DNA of 14,926 nucleotides from JBDRLD01 sp043813445 (GCA_043813445.1 JBDRLD010000021.1:1-14926), one strand, 5' to 3'; positions 1 to 7,090 are shown, counted from the first letter of the stretch. The notes: generated from the letters alone by a model not told the origin. Program-made: numbers and translations.

Positions 1-2
1 TC

Positions 3-317
3 ATTCCCGCATTGCGGAAGTACAAGTTCTTCTTGCAGGACGAGCTCAATGACGAGCAGAAAAGCCAGGAGATCGATATCGCAGAGTTCAACGAGCTGCT
101 GCTCAGGCTCGCGGACCGGTTCTACGACAACGAGAACGCGGATGAGGTTCCGCTTCTCTGCATCGAGACGAAGACCGCAGACGACATCGTCGACGCAGAT
201 GCGACCGACGACGAGCTAAAGCTGTTCGTCACCAACGCGCTGTGGGTGCACCCGCGCCTGCGGAGCATGCAGGCGCACATCGAGCGCGTGCTTGGCATCC
301 GGCGGGACGGGAAGTGA
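3..317 (+). CDS. Acidic hypothetical protein, 5' end truncated by window
   Basis: The frame is open from base 3 to a TGA at 315-317, giving about 104 residues. No ATG occurs near the window edge; a TTG at 12 is the first conventional alternative start, but no ribosome binding site precedes it, so the gene probably begins outside the window. The protein is acidic, with runs such as DNENADE and DADATDDE, and shows no membrane segment or signal peptide. It ends in a basic helix-like stretch (HIERVLGIRRDGK). I do not recognise the family. The next gene begins three bases after the stop and in the same frame, so the two are probably co-transcribed, or are halves of one reading frame split by a TGA. 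Confidence 0.6.
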   Translation: MPALRKYKFFLQDELNDEQKSQEIDIAEFNELLLRLADRFYDNENADEVPLLCIETKTADDIVDADATDDELKLFVTNALWVHPRLRSMQAHIERVLGIRRDGK

Positions 318-320
318 TCC

Positions 321-1067
321 GTGCGCCACGATGCGTTGGGTGTTGTCGCCCGCATCCGTGACGGAGCCGAGGCGCTCGCGGAAGAACTCCGCGCGCTCGG
401 TCTCCGCGCACATGCGGCGAATAGTGGCATCTTCGTCGAACTCGCGGAACGCGGGGATGGGAACTACCCGATCCCAGACGCGATCCGAAAGCATCGGCCG
501 GACTGCTACCTCAGCGTCGCCGAACACGGCGGTGCGTTCACCGGCGCTACCGGATACGGCGTCATCGTCTGCTCGTTTGGCGGGCAGCCCCTGCGCGCGC
601 ACCACATCGAAGAGGGTGGTCGCGGCGGGTGCGGTATCCACGCGCGATTCAGCACCGGCAACGGTGCGTACACCATCGAGGCCGGGCTTGGCAGCGATGA
701 AATCGTCATCACGAAACACCGCGTAAGTAAGCTCGGTGGCAACGTGGCGAAGCTCATCTCCAAGGTATTCTTCGCCGGCGACGTACCGACAACCGCATGG
801 ACGTGCAATGTGTGCGGTACACGGCTGGACCACGCGCCGTCGCCAAAAGAGCTCAGCGCACACGCCCGTACCTGCCATGGTCGCTTCCACCACGCGGCAG
901 TCACACTGCCCAAGGCGATCGAATTCCTGCGCGATCCCGCGGCGATCATCGCTGCGAAGAACAAAGCGCAGTGCGGGAACTGCCGTTGCGTGCACTACGC
1001 AATACGAGATAGGCGCGCTCCTGCACAGCTCCCCTCCATGACGATCGAGGAGCGGGATGCGGCATGA
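321..1067 (+). CDS. Hypothetical protein with Cys/His (zinc-finger-like) clusters
   Basis: A 248-residue protein that starts with GTG at 321, three bases after the preceding stop; a purine-rich stretch (GGGACGGGAAG) lies just upstream. The N-terminal 150 residues are rich in glycine and alanine and look globular, with no membrane segment. Residues 162-186 hold a C-x2-C (162, 165) followed by H181, C185 and H186, a spacing compatible with a C2H2-type or treble-clef zinc site. A second cluster, CGNCRC, sits at 218-223. Both suggest metal binding, but I cannot assign a function. The gene stops at TGA 1065-1067, and a strong hairpin follows at 1091-1120. Downstream of the first gene it is probably the second member of an operon. 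A long open frame on the opposite strand (216-1091) is a GC-driven shadow. Confidence 0.7.
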   Translation: MRHDALGVVARIRDGAEALAEELRALGLRAHAANSGIFVELAERGDGNYPIPDAIRKHRPDCYLSVAEHGGAFTGATGYGVIVCSFGGQPLRAHHIEEGGRGGCGIHARFSTGNGAYTIEAGLGSDEIVITKHRVSKLGGNVAKLISKVFFAGDVPTTAWTCNVCGTRLDHAPSPKELSAHARTCHGRFHHAAVTLPKAIEFLRDPAAIIAAKNKAQCGNCRCVHYAIRDRRAPAQLPSMTIEERDAA

Positions 1068-1090
1068 GTAGCGCCGTCCTTTGACCGACA

Positions 1091-1120
1091 CGCCCCCACC
1101 CTTTTCGAAGGGTGGGGGCG
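1091..1120 (+). terminator. Hairpin terminator after the Cys/His protein gene
   Basis: A perfect 13-bp inverted repeat (arms 1091-1103 and 1108-1120) closed by a TTCG tetraloop, 23 bases after the stop at 1067. The tail is TTCACGTTAT rather than a pure T run; nearly the same tail follows the hairpins at 1825-1848 and 7091-7114. Confidence 0.8.
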
Positions 1121-1134
1121 TTCACGTTATGCGC

Positions 1135-1163
1135 TTGACACCACCGCGCGCCCGAGCTACGAT
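1135..1163 (+). promoter_or_regulatory. Sigma70-type promoter for the putative lipoprotein gene
   Basis: A perfect -35 TTGACA (1135-1140) and a -10 TACGAT (1158-1163) are separated by exactly 17 bases. Transcription would begin near 1170, about 20 bases before the start codon at 1192. It sits directly after the upstream terminator, so the lipoprotein gene forms its own unit. Confidence 0.8.
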
Positions 1164-1191
1164 GCAGCCGCACCGTTCTTTAGGAGGAACC

Positions 1192-1797
1192 ATGCGTCCA
1201 TTCGTTCCACTGCGGGTCGATGCCTCGTCAGTTTGCTACGTCTGTTCCAGATTTGACGTAGGGGCGGTGGCGTTGTCACCGCCCATCCGGACGGGCGACC
1301 ACGACGGGATCGCCCCTACGCGGAGAAGATGCCTCTTCGGCCTGTTGCGAGGAGCATTCGTTATTCTGGCCTGCGCCATCATCATCGCGGCGTGTGATCC
1401 GTGTGTCGAGCGAGTATTCGAACCGTTCGAACCCATCTTTACCAACCAGTGTTTCCTCCTCAACCAGACGGTCTACGCATACGGCGAAGCCAACGATCGC
1501 AATGATCGCGACTGTGAGCGCTGGGCTACGTTCCACGCCCGATTCAACCTGGCCGAATGCGTCCGCCAGCTCGTCCTCCAAGGTGTCATCACCTACCCAC
1601 CCGCAAAAACCTTCACGGTTCGCGTAGACGAAGCAATCGTCATCTTCCACGACACCGACGATCTCACCGACCGCGCGCGCTCACAATCACTTCGCGTTCC
1701 CGTGACGCGCTACACCGGTGATCCGGGGTTATTGACCGGACGAGCGTGGGTGAAACTTGATCTCGTTGCAGCCAAAGTAGCCACACGAAATCCCTAG
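1192..1797 (+). CDS. Putative lipoprotein with a repeat-derived N-terminal insert
   Basis: A 201-residue protein. The start at 1192 is chosen because AGGAGG (1182-1187) and a consensus promoter (1135-1163) lie just upstream; the longer frame back to 1081 would run through the preceding terminator and the promoter. Residues 44-68 look like a signal peptide: RRR, a hydrophobic stretch, then the lipobox IAAC with the acceptor cysteine at residue 68. The residues before it (about 20-43) are encoded by a dispersed repeat (1250-1320), so the N-region of the signal peptide is abnormally long. A TTG or CTG start just after the repeat is a possible alternative. The mature part holds several cysteines and no family I recognise. 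Export and membrane anchoring are inferred from the lipobox. A terminator follows at 1825. Confidence 0.65.
   Translation: MRPFVPLRVDASSVCYVCSRFDVGAVALSPPIRTGDHDGIAPTRRRCLFGLLRGAFVILACAIIIAACDPCVERVFEPFEPIFTNQCFLLNQTVYAYGEANDRNDRDCERWATFHARFNLAECVRQLVLQGVITYPPAKTFTVRVDEAIVIFHDTDDLTDRARSQSLRVPVTRYTGDPGLLTGRAWVKLDLVAAKVATRNP
1250..1320. repeat. GTAGGGGCG-type inverted-repeat element inside a gene
   Basis: The ends are inverted copies, CGTAGGGGCG at 1257-1266 and CGCCCCTACG at 1311-1320. The left 28 bases (GATTTGACGTAGGGGCGGTG and onward) recur almost unchanged at 5138-5165. The element lies in frame within the N-terminal coding region of the lipoprotein gene and brings no stop codon. Confidence 0.8.
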
Positions 1798-1824
1798 CTG
1801 CCAACACAGCACGGCAAGTCATCG

Positions 1825-1850
1825 ACCACTCCATTTCTATGGAGTGGTTT
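1825..1850 (+). terminator. Hairpin terminator after the lipoprotein gene
   Basis: A 10-bp perfect stem (1825-1834 with 1839-1848), loop TTCT, and a tail TTTCACGTTG, 27 bases after the stop at 1797. Confidence 0.8.
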
Positions 1851-1912
1851 CACGTTGTGCGCAACATCGGTGTACAATGAATCAGAGGTCTGTTGCTGAG
1901 ACATTAGAAAAC

Positions 1913-2046
1913 TGTCATTCCGAGCCCCCGACTCTTCGGTCGGGGTGAACTCCGCGAGGAATCTCACACGCTACAATCCTTTGAAACGGATGGGATTTCT
2001 CTCCTCGGACTCCCGCCTAGGCGGACTAGGAAGCATCGAAATGACA
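1913..2046. repeat. TGTCATTC-type palindromic repeat upstream of ftsK
   Basis: A 134-base element bounded by TGTCATT (1913-1919) and its complement AATGACA (2040-2046). It contains a hairpin (CCCCGAC/GTCGGGG, 1926-1945), a GAGGAATCTCA segment, a mirrored GGGATTTCTC segment and the perfect palindrome CCGCCTAGGCGG. Related copies fill 6703-7001. Repeats of this GTCATT...GAATCTC style are known in many bacterial genomes. This element and the terminator account for most of the gene-free stretch 1798-2164. The remainder (about 2047-2164) should hold the ftsK promoter; CATAAT at 2117-2122 with TGGTCA at 2095-2100 is a weak candidate. Confidence 0.75.
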
Positions 2047-2164
2047 TACGGAGTGAAGTTTTGCACATTTTCTACAGTCTCAATTGGCAATCGATGGTCA
2101 ACATTTGTAAGTTTGGCATAATCAGCCCCTTACTCCCTCTTGAAGAATGGGGAGAGATACGCGT

Positions 2165-4486
2165 ATGGCACGCAAGCGACGAACGAAACGCACGTACACA
2201 CGGCGGAAACAGGAGGAGGAGGACGTTGAAGAAATTCCACGACTCTCTGCAGAAACACGACACGGCATCGTTGTGGTGCTGCTTTTTGCGTGTGGCATTA
2301 TCGGCGCGCTCTCGTTTGCAGGTGTCGCCGGTACCGCAGGCGACGCGATTGCCGTTTGGCTTCGCGCGTTGTTCGGGATTGCAGGATTCCTCGTGCCACT
2401 CCTTCTCTTAATACTGGCAGCGATGCTCCTTCGCGTCGGTCGCCCAAAATTTGGCATCCTCCAGCTTATTGGCTTGGCTGTACTTGCGGTGAGCTTCACC
2501 GGAATCCTCCATATTCGCCTTGGGCCGCACGCAGCGACAACACTTCCGACCATTGCAGACGGTGGTGGCTACCTCGGACTCGTACTCGCCACGCCGCTTG
2601 TACAACTCTTCGGACCGATTGCCTCTGTGGTGATTCTCATCGCGCTCACCATCATTGGTGCATTCCTTGCGTTCCATCTCTCATTCGCACGCGTGCAGGC
2701 CGTATTGAGCGCGATTGGCGAACGCCGACGCGAAGCACGCCTCGAGCGCGCCGCGGAACGCTATCGTGACCACGATGATGATGGAGAATCGAACTTCGCA
2801 GAGCGCGCGCTTGAAGAAGAAAAAAAGGAGGAGGACGAAACAGATGAGGAAGAGGAAGAGGAAGACGCTGAGGATGACGAGGAAACCGATCGAGCCACGA
2901 GCGCGGATGCGTTTGCTGCTCCGGCACGTCGACGCCCACGCAAGCACCGCCAACGAGTAGAAATTCCGCTCGATCTTCTTTCTAATGAAATTGGAAAGCC
3001 GACGAGCGGGGACATTAAAGCCGCACAGGAAATCATCCGAAGAACACTGGAAAATTTCCGCATTGACGTTGAAATGGCCGATGTGCGCGTGGGTCCAACC
3101 GTCACCCAGTTCTCGCTTCGTCCGGCAGATGGGGTCAAGCTCTCGCGCATCACGACGCTCGCGAACGATCTCGCGCTCGCACTTGCCGCACATCCAATCC
3201 GCATCGAGGCGCCGATCCCGGGAAAGTCACTGGTTGGAATCGAGGTTCCAAACCAGAAGGTTGCTGTCGTTCGGCTCCGAGAGGGGCTCGAATCTCCCTC
3301 ATTCCGCGAGTCGAAGTCGCCGCTTACCATCGCACTTGGCAAAGATGTGGCTGGCCATGTCTGGACAGCAGACATGACGCGCATGCCGCACCTCCTTGTC
3401 GCTGGCGCAACCGGTAGCGGAAAATCGGTCATGCTGAACACCATTCTCATGTCGCTCCTCTATACGAATGGGCCTGACGATCTCAAGCTCATTCTGGTGG
3501 ATCCAAAGCGTGTCGAGTTCCCGATCTACAACGGTATTCCACACTTGCTCACTCCGGTCATAACGGACGTAAAGAAGACCATCCACGCACTCCGCTGGGC
3601 GATTGCGGAAATGGATCGACGCTTTGAACTCCTCGCGAGTAAACGAAAACGTGATATCGCGGCATTCAACCGCGTACGAAAGGAAGAAGATCGCCTTCCC
3701 TATCTCGTCATTGTGGTGGACGAGCTCGCCGACCTCATGGCGGTGGCGGCCTCCGATGTTGAATCTGCAATTATTCGCCTTGCACAGATGGCGCGCGCGG
3801 TTGGTATCCACCTCGTCCTCGCCACACAGCGACCCAGTGTCGATGTCATAACGGGACTCATTAAGGCAAATATCACATCCCGTATCGCGTTTGCGGTCGC
3901 ATCATCAACAGACTCCCGCACCATTCTCGATGGCGTTGGCGCAGAACGCCTCCTCGGTCGCGGAGATATGCTCTTCACCACCGCAGAACTTAGTAAGCCG
4001 AAGCGAATTCAGGGTACATTCGTATCCGACAATGAAATCCAACGCGTCGTGGACTTCCTTCGCGAGCAAAGCGGCACTACACTGTACGATGATGAGGTGA
4101 CCGAGCAACCAATTATCGCCTTTACCGATCGGAATGGGAAAGACGACGAAGACGAGCCGCTCCTCGCAGAGGCGAAGGACGTTATTCTCCAGGCTGGAAA
4201 AGCATCCGCTTCCATGCTTCAACGCCGCCTGAAAATTGGGTATTCTCGCGCGGCTAGAATTCTCGATATTCTCGAACAACAAGGTTTTATTGGTCCGGCT
4301 GATGGTGCGAAGCCACGCGAGGTGTACGGCGAGGACGAGCAGAAGACAGCGGACAAGGAACAAAATACATGGGACGAGGGCAGCAGCGAAGATGACGAGG
4401 AGGAAGAAGATGAGGATGGTGTGGACGATGACGAGGAAGACGAAATTGAAGAAGCAGAGTACGATGAAGACGAAGAGGAAAAATAA
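2165..4486 (+). CDS. ftsK: DNA translocase FtsK
   Basis: A 773-residue membrane-anchored, ATP-driven DNA pump that clears chromosome ends from the division septum. After a basic N-terminus come about four membrane segments (33-56, 69-91, 98-118, 136-172), then a highly acidic linker (214-242, mostly Glu/Asp). The alpha domain (about 268-390) follows. The RecA-like motor carries Walker A GATGSGKS (414-421), Walker B VIVVDE (515-520) and the ATQRP sensor motif. A gamma-type winged helix (about 667-722) closes the conserved part; in FtsK it reads KOPS sites and contacts XerD. A second acidic tail fills about 737-773 and is not part of the usual FtsK. The linker is short compared with E. coli FtsK. 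The start at 2165 is preferred to an in-frame ATG at 2147 because GGGGAG (2149-2154) lies 10 bases upstream and the protein then begins MARKRR. Confidence 0.95.
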   Translation: MARKRRTKRTYTRRKQEEEDVEEIPRLSAETRHGIVVVLLFACGIIGALSFAGVAGTAGDAIAVWLRALFGIAGFLVPLLLLILAAMLLRVGRPKFGILQLIGLAVLAVSFTGILHIRLGPHAATTLPTIADGGGYLGLVLATPLVQLFGPIASVVILIALTIIGAFLAFHLSFARVQAVLSAIGERRREARLERAAERYRDHDDDGESNFAERALEEEKKEEDETDEEEEEEDAEDDEETDRATSADAFAAPARRRPRKHRQRVEIPLDLLSNEIGKPTSGDIKAAQEIIRRTLENFRIDVEMADVRVGPTVTQFSLRPADGVKLSRITTLANDLALALAAHPIRIEAPIPGKSLVGIEVPNQKVAVVRLREGLESPSFRESKSPLTIALGKDVAGHVWTADMTRMPHLLVAGATGSGKSVMLNTILMSLLYTNGPDDLKLILVDPKRVEFPIYNGIPHLLTPVITDVKKTIHALRWAIAEMDRRFELLASKRKRDIAAFNRVRKEEDRLPYLVIVVDELADLMAVAASDVESAIIRLAQMARAVGIHLVLATQRPSVDVITGLIKANITSRIAFAVASSTDSRTILDGVGAERLLGRGDMLFTTAELSKPKRIQGTFVSDNEIQRVVDFLREQSGTTLYDDEVTEQPIIAFTDRNGKDDEDEPLLAEAKDVILQAGKASASMLQRRLKIGYSRAARILDILEQQGFIGPADGAKPREVYGEDEQKTADKEQNTWDEGSSEDDEEEEDEDGVDDDEEDEIEEAEYDEDEEEK

Positions 4487-4594
4487 TTGCCAGAGTGCTC
4501 TTTGTTAAATTGTTGATATACTAGGTCCTATAACAAGAGGAAGAATAATTGACAAAGTGCTCTGTTGTTAAATTGTTGATATACTAGGTCCTGA
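4473..4594. repeat. Tandem duplication of the ftsK 3' end and a promoter-like segment
   Basis: Two imperfect copies of about 60 bases (4473-4530 and 4535-4593) share AAGAGGAA, AATAATTG, AGTGCTCT and a 3' block of roughly 26 bases that ends ATACTAGGTCCT. They differ by a few substitutions and one inserted base. Copy 1 includes the last codons and TAA stop of ftsK, so copy 2 carries a relic of the ftsK end. The segment is much more AT-rich than the surrounding sequence. Confidence 0.85.
4577..4585 (+). promoter_or_regulatory. Extended -10 promoter for the Ig-like protein gene (downstream copy)
   Basis: TGATATACT forms an extended -10 (TG at 4577-4578, TATACT at 4580-4585). The same motif occurs in the upstream copy at 4514-4522. 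A TTGACA at 4549-4554 is too far away (25 bases) to be the matching -35. Initiation near 4592 would leave a leader of about 40 bases before the ATG at 4633. Confidence 0.5.
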
Positions 4595-4632
4595 TACTGT
4601 GACAATTTGACTATTTGACAATTTGGCCACTT

Positions 4633-5028
4633 ATGACCATGCAGCGTCGCTTACCACTCTACGATGCTCCGCTCCTCGTGCGACGTCTCGCAGTCGCTGG
4701 GGTGGCGGTTGTCATTCTCGGCGTGCTCGGATTCCGAATTCTTTCGGTACGCACCCCACCGCCGCTTACCATCTCAACACCGGTCAACCTCCTTTCAACA
4801 ACAAGCAGAATTATCACGATTGAAGGGAATACCGCGCCGGGGGCGACCATCACCATCAACGGTGAAGAGTACACGCCGGACTCGGGCGGCGCATTCAGCG
4901 CTGACATAGTTCTTCTTCCCGGAGTGAATACTATTGCTATAGAGTCGTATCGACGCCACAGCCGTGCCGCGCACGTGGAGCGAACCATCCACGTCCATGC
5001 CGCGAACGCTCCGCTTGCCCTTCGCTAA
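4633..5028 (+). CDS. Membrane-anchored Ig-like (glucodextranase B-type) domain protein
   Basis: A 131-residue protein. A short basic N-terminus is followed by one membrane segment (about 17-38) and then a single domain of about 80 residues. Its pattern PLTISTPVN...ITIEGNTAPGATITINGE...G.FSADIVLLPGVNTIAIE is typical of bacterial Ig-like or glucodextranase-B-like beta sandwiches. It is probably an envelope protein with the domain outside the membrane; ligand and function are unknown. ATG 4633 is chosen, with ATG 4639 equally possible; a TTG at 4615 would lengthen it. No Shine-Dalgarno sequence is visible. It lies between ftsK and recA with its own promoter-like segment and a terminator at 5042. 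Confidence 0.75.
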   Translation: MTMQRRLPLYDAPLLVRRLAVAGVAVVILGVLGFRILSVRTPPPLTISTPVNLLSTTSRIITIEGNTAPGATITINGEEYTPDSGGAFSADIVLLPGVNTIAIESYRRHSRAAHVERTIHVHAANAPLALR

Positions 5029-5041
5029 TAGCTTCCGAAAG

Positions 5042-5065
5042 CTCCCCCGAATAGTGGGGAGTTTT
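5042..5065 (+). terminator. Rho-independent terminator after the Ig-like protein gene
   Basis: The stem CTCCCC (5042-5047) pairs with GGGGAG (5056-5061) and is followed by TTTT, 14 bases after the stop codon at 5028. Confidence 0.75.
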
Positions 5066-5137
5066 CGTATAGATTGAATTCTCCTCGCAGCAAACTGACG
5101 GGGTGTCCTCTCTGCTGGCGATTTATCCTATTTCCCG

Positions 5138-5177
5138 ATTTGACGTAGGGGCGGTGGCGTTGTCCCCCGCCCCTACG
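5138..5177. repeat. Short GTAGGGGCG-type inverted-repeat element
   Basis: CGTAGGGGCG (5144-5153) and CGCCCCTACG (5168-5177) are perfect inverted ends around a 14-base centre. The left part matches the element inside the lipoprotein gene (1250-1277). The preceding CTGACGGGGTGTCCTCTC (about 5095-5112) recurs at about 9247-9264. Confidence 0.8.
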
Positions 5178-5194
5178 AGGTCCAGCCCATTCTT

Positions 5195-5301
5195 CGTAGG
5201 GGCGGCCTTCTATGGCCGCCCGCGGGTGGTGTAGGACGAACACAGGGCAAGACGGGCGGGGACGACGCCACCGCCTGCCCCGCTACGCGGTGGCCCCTAC
5301 G
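5195..5301. repeat. Long GTAGGGGCG-type element upstream of recA
   Basis: A 107-base element bounded by CGTAGGGGCG (5195-5204) and CCCCTACG (5294-5301). Its centre, 5212-5277, is nearly identical to 9432-9497, including GTGGTGTAGGACGAAC and GACGGGCGGGGACGACGCCA. With the element at 5138-5177 it occupies much of the gene-free stretch 5029-5424. It leaves an open frame joined to recA, which I regard as accidental. Confidence 0.85.
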
Positions 5302-5382
5302 TCAATCAGGAAAGGACACAACAAGCTGACGGAGTATCGACCCCGAGAGAAATTGGATGGGGGTGGATTGCGACTCCACACG

Positions 5383-5391
5383 TGGTACAGT
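5383..5391 (+). promoter_or_regulatory. Possible extended -10 promoter of recA
   Basis: TGGTACAGT (TG-n-TACAGT) lies about 34 bases before the recA start and would place initiation near 5398. No convincing -35 stands at the usual distance; TTGCGA at 5368-5373 fits only a different -10 (TAGTGT). I see no clear LexA-type operator. Confidence 0.4.
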
Positions 5392-5424
5392 AGTGTCTAT
5401 CCCTGTGGAAAGAATAATGAACGT

Positions 5425-6549
5425 ATGGCAAAAACAGCAGCATCAAGACACGATGAGCGATCCAAGGCCGCATGGGACGCGGTGAGTCAGATTAAGGAGC
5501 GGTTCGGTGATGGTGCCATCATGCGCCTTGGTGAAGCACGGAAACTTGAGGTGGAGAGCATCACCACCGGGTGCCTTTCTCTTGACCTTGCGCTTGGCGT
5601 TGGAGGATTTCCACGCGGCCGCATCATTGAAGTGTACGGTCCGGAAAGTTCCGGGAAAACCACCCTCGCACTGCATGTCATCTCGGAGGCACAGCGTCTT
5701 GGCGGTATTGCCGCATTTGTCGATGCGGAGCACGCGCTTGACCCAGAGTATGCAGCACGCATCGGGGTAAACGTTGAAGAGCTTCTCATTAGCCAGCCAG
5801 ATACCGGAGAGCAAGCTCTCGATATTGTCGAAACGCTCGTCCGCTCCGCTGGCATTGACGTTATCGTCATTGATTCGGTTGCAGCACTTGTTCCAAAGGC
5901 GGAAATCGAAGGAGACATGGGTGATCATCACGTCGGTCTTCAGGCGCGACTCATGAGCCAGGCGCTCCGAAAACTTGCCGGTCTCGTTTCGAAGACGCAG
6001 ACCTGTGTTATCTTCATCAACCAAACCCGCGTCAAGATTGGAGTCATGTTTGGTAATCCTGAAACTACCACCGGAGGGAATGCACTCAAGTTCTACTCAT
6101 CCATCCGCGTCGAGGTACGTCGCTCGGCACAGATCAAACAGAACGACAAAATCATCGGCAACATTGTCAAGGTAAAAATTGCGAAAAACAAGGTTGCGCC
6201 ACCGTTCCGCCAGTGCCAGTTCGATATCATGTACAACGAGGGCATGTCGATATCCGGCGATCTCATTGATCTTGGCGTATTGGAGAGCGTCATCATAAAA
6301 CGCGGAAACTCGTACAGCTACCCGGGTGGCGCAGATGCAGATGGGGAAGATATCAAGCTTGGCATGGGACGCGAGCAGGCCCGACAATTCCTTCGCTCGA
6401 ATCCGAAGCTTATTACACAAATTCGCAAAGCCATCGAGGAAGCCATCAGCGCAAAGGAGTCCATGGACAAGGTTCCGGTCCGCGCGAGTGGCGAGAAAGA
6501 ATCAGCAGAAGACCTCCCGGAAGATACTGACGCCAACGTTGCGGCGTGA
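5425..6549 (+). CDS. recA: Recombinase A (RecA)
   Basis: A 374-residue RecA, the ATP-dependent filament protein that carries out homologous pairing and strand exchange in DNA repair. Walker A GPESSGKT is at 72-79, the catalytic glutamate in DAEHALDP at about 102, and Walker B VIVID at 146-150. The L1 region reads MGDHHVGLQARLMSQALRKL, with His168 where Ser is common. The L2 region NQTRVKIGVMFGNPETTTGG (200-218) is intact. The C-terminal lid region runs to about 340, and an acidic tail follows, as in other RecA proteins. ATG 5425 is chosen because the family begins about here (MAKTA...) and GGAAAGA lies 11-12 bases upstream; the frame stays open back to 5212 only because it runs through a repeat. 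A terminator lies at 6564-6590. Confidence 0.97.
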   Translation: MAKTAASRHDERSKAAWDAVSQIKERFGDGAIMRLGEARKLEVESITTGCLSLDLALGVGGFPRGRIIEVYGPESSGKTTLALHVISEAQRLGGIAAFVDAEHALDPEYAARIGVNVEELLISQPDTGEQALDIVETLVRSAGIDVIVIDSVAALVPKAEIEGDMGDHHVGLQARLMSQALRKLAGLVSKTQTCVIFINQTRVKIGVMFGNPETTTGGNALKFYSSIRVEVRRSAQIKQNDKIIGNIVKVKIAKNKVAPPFRQCQFDIMYNEGMSISGDLIDLGVLESVIIKRGNSYSYPGGADADGEDIKLGMGREQARQFLRSNPKLITQIRKAIEEAISAKESMDKVPVRASGEKESAEDLPEDTDANVAA

Positions 6550-6563
6550 AGTAAGACAATCAG

Positions 6564-6590
6564 AAGCCACCCCGCAATGCGGGGTGGCTT
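6564..6590 (+). terminator. Hairpin terminator after recA
   Basis: A perfect 12-bp stem (6564-6575 with 6579-6590) with a 3-base loop, 14 bases after the recA stop. The arms end in AA and TT, but no long T run follows. Confidence 0.8.
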
Positions 6591-6702
6591 GATAGTACCT
6601 GCTCGTCGATCACAGCCGTGGGGTATGGGGTGTTGTTTGTGCGTGTCATCCGTACCATTCCTGTCTACCATCTCCACCCCCGTCGTCATCCTGCCCGTCC
6701 GC

Positions 6703-6766
6703 TGTCATCATCCGCCTCGGGCGGGCTTAGGCTGGGACTAAGAAGCGCCTTCATCTCAGAATGACA
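6703..6766. repeat. TGTCATTC-type palindromic repeat, copy 1 of the array
   Basis: Bounded by TGTCAT (6703-6708) and GAATGACA (6759-6766). It contains CCGCCTCGGGCGG and GGCTGGGACTAAGAAGC, which correspond to the CCGCCTAGGCGGACTAGGAAGC part of the element at 1913-2046. It lies in the gene-free stretch 6550-7135. Confidence 0.6.
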
Positions 6767-6778
6767 CACATACACCCA

Positions 6779-6872
6779 TGTCATTGCGAGTGAGGCGTGG
6801 CCGAGCGCGGCAATCCCGTTGCCAGTGAACCGGATCGCCACGTCGTTCTAGGAAGAATTCCTCGCGATGACA
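6779..6872. repeat. TGTCATTGCGAG-type palindromic repeat
   Basis: A 94-base element with near-perfect terminal inverted repeats of 12 bases, TGTCATTGCGAG (6779-6790) and CTCGCGATGACA (6861-6872). The interior, with GGCGTGGCCGAGCGCGGCAATC, matches a repeat style that I know from many bacterial genomes. Confidence 0.75.
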
Positions 6873-6881
6873 ACCCAAATG

Positions 6882-7001
6882 TGTCATTCTGAGCAACGCG
6901 AAGAATCTCAGACGGTACACCCACAGAGCAGGGTTCAAGGAAGTGAGAATGTATCCTACAGTACGCGGTGTTGTGAGATTTCTCCCGCTGTTCGAAATGA
7001 C
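6882..7001. repeat. TGTCATTCTGAG-type palindromic repeat and trailing fragments
   Basis: Bounded by TGTCATTCTGAG (6882-6893) and CGAAATGAC (about 6993-7001). It has GAAGAATCTCA near the left end and GAGATTTCTCCC near the right, the same plan as 1913-2046. Fragments with AGAATGACA and GGAATGACA continue to about 7071. No gene is visible between 6550 and 7135. Confidence 0.7.
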
Positions 7002-7090
7002 TAGAAGTTCTGACTGGGTGAGCTGTTCCTAAGAATGACACGGGAAGAAATACTCCTCGGAATGACAGGTGGCTTACATGACAACGTGAA

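Noticed and set aside
315..317. TGA read as glycine (code 25, as in some CPR lineages)
   Set aside because: TGA ends recA, three minus-strand genes and the transporter fragment at sensible family ends, so the standard code applies.
1064..1084. Six-codon frame overlapping the stop of the Cys/His protein gene (ATGA)
   Set aside because: Too short to support, with no conserved pattern.
216..1091. Long open frame of 291 codons on the minus strand
   Set aside because: It lies antisense to two better supported genes, reads through the terminator region and has no promoter or ribosome binding site; it is an effect of high GC.
2147..2164. Earlier ATG for FtsK
   Set aside because: It has no ribosome binding site, whereas GGGGAG precedes ATG 2165, which starts with a typical basic N-terminus.
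5212..5424. A 71-residue N-terminal extension of RecA
   Set aside because: The extension is encoded by a dispersed repeat and has no RecA similarity; ATG 5425 gives the normal RecA N-terminus.
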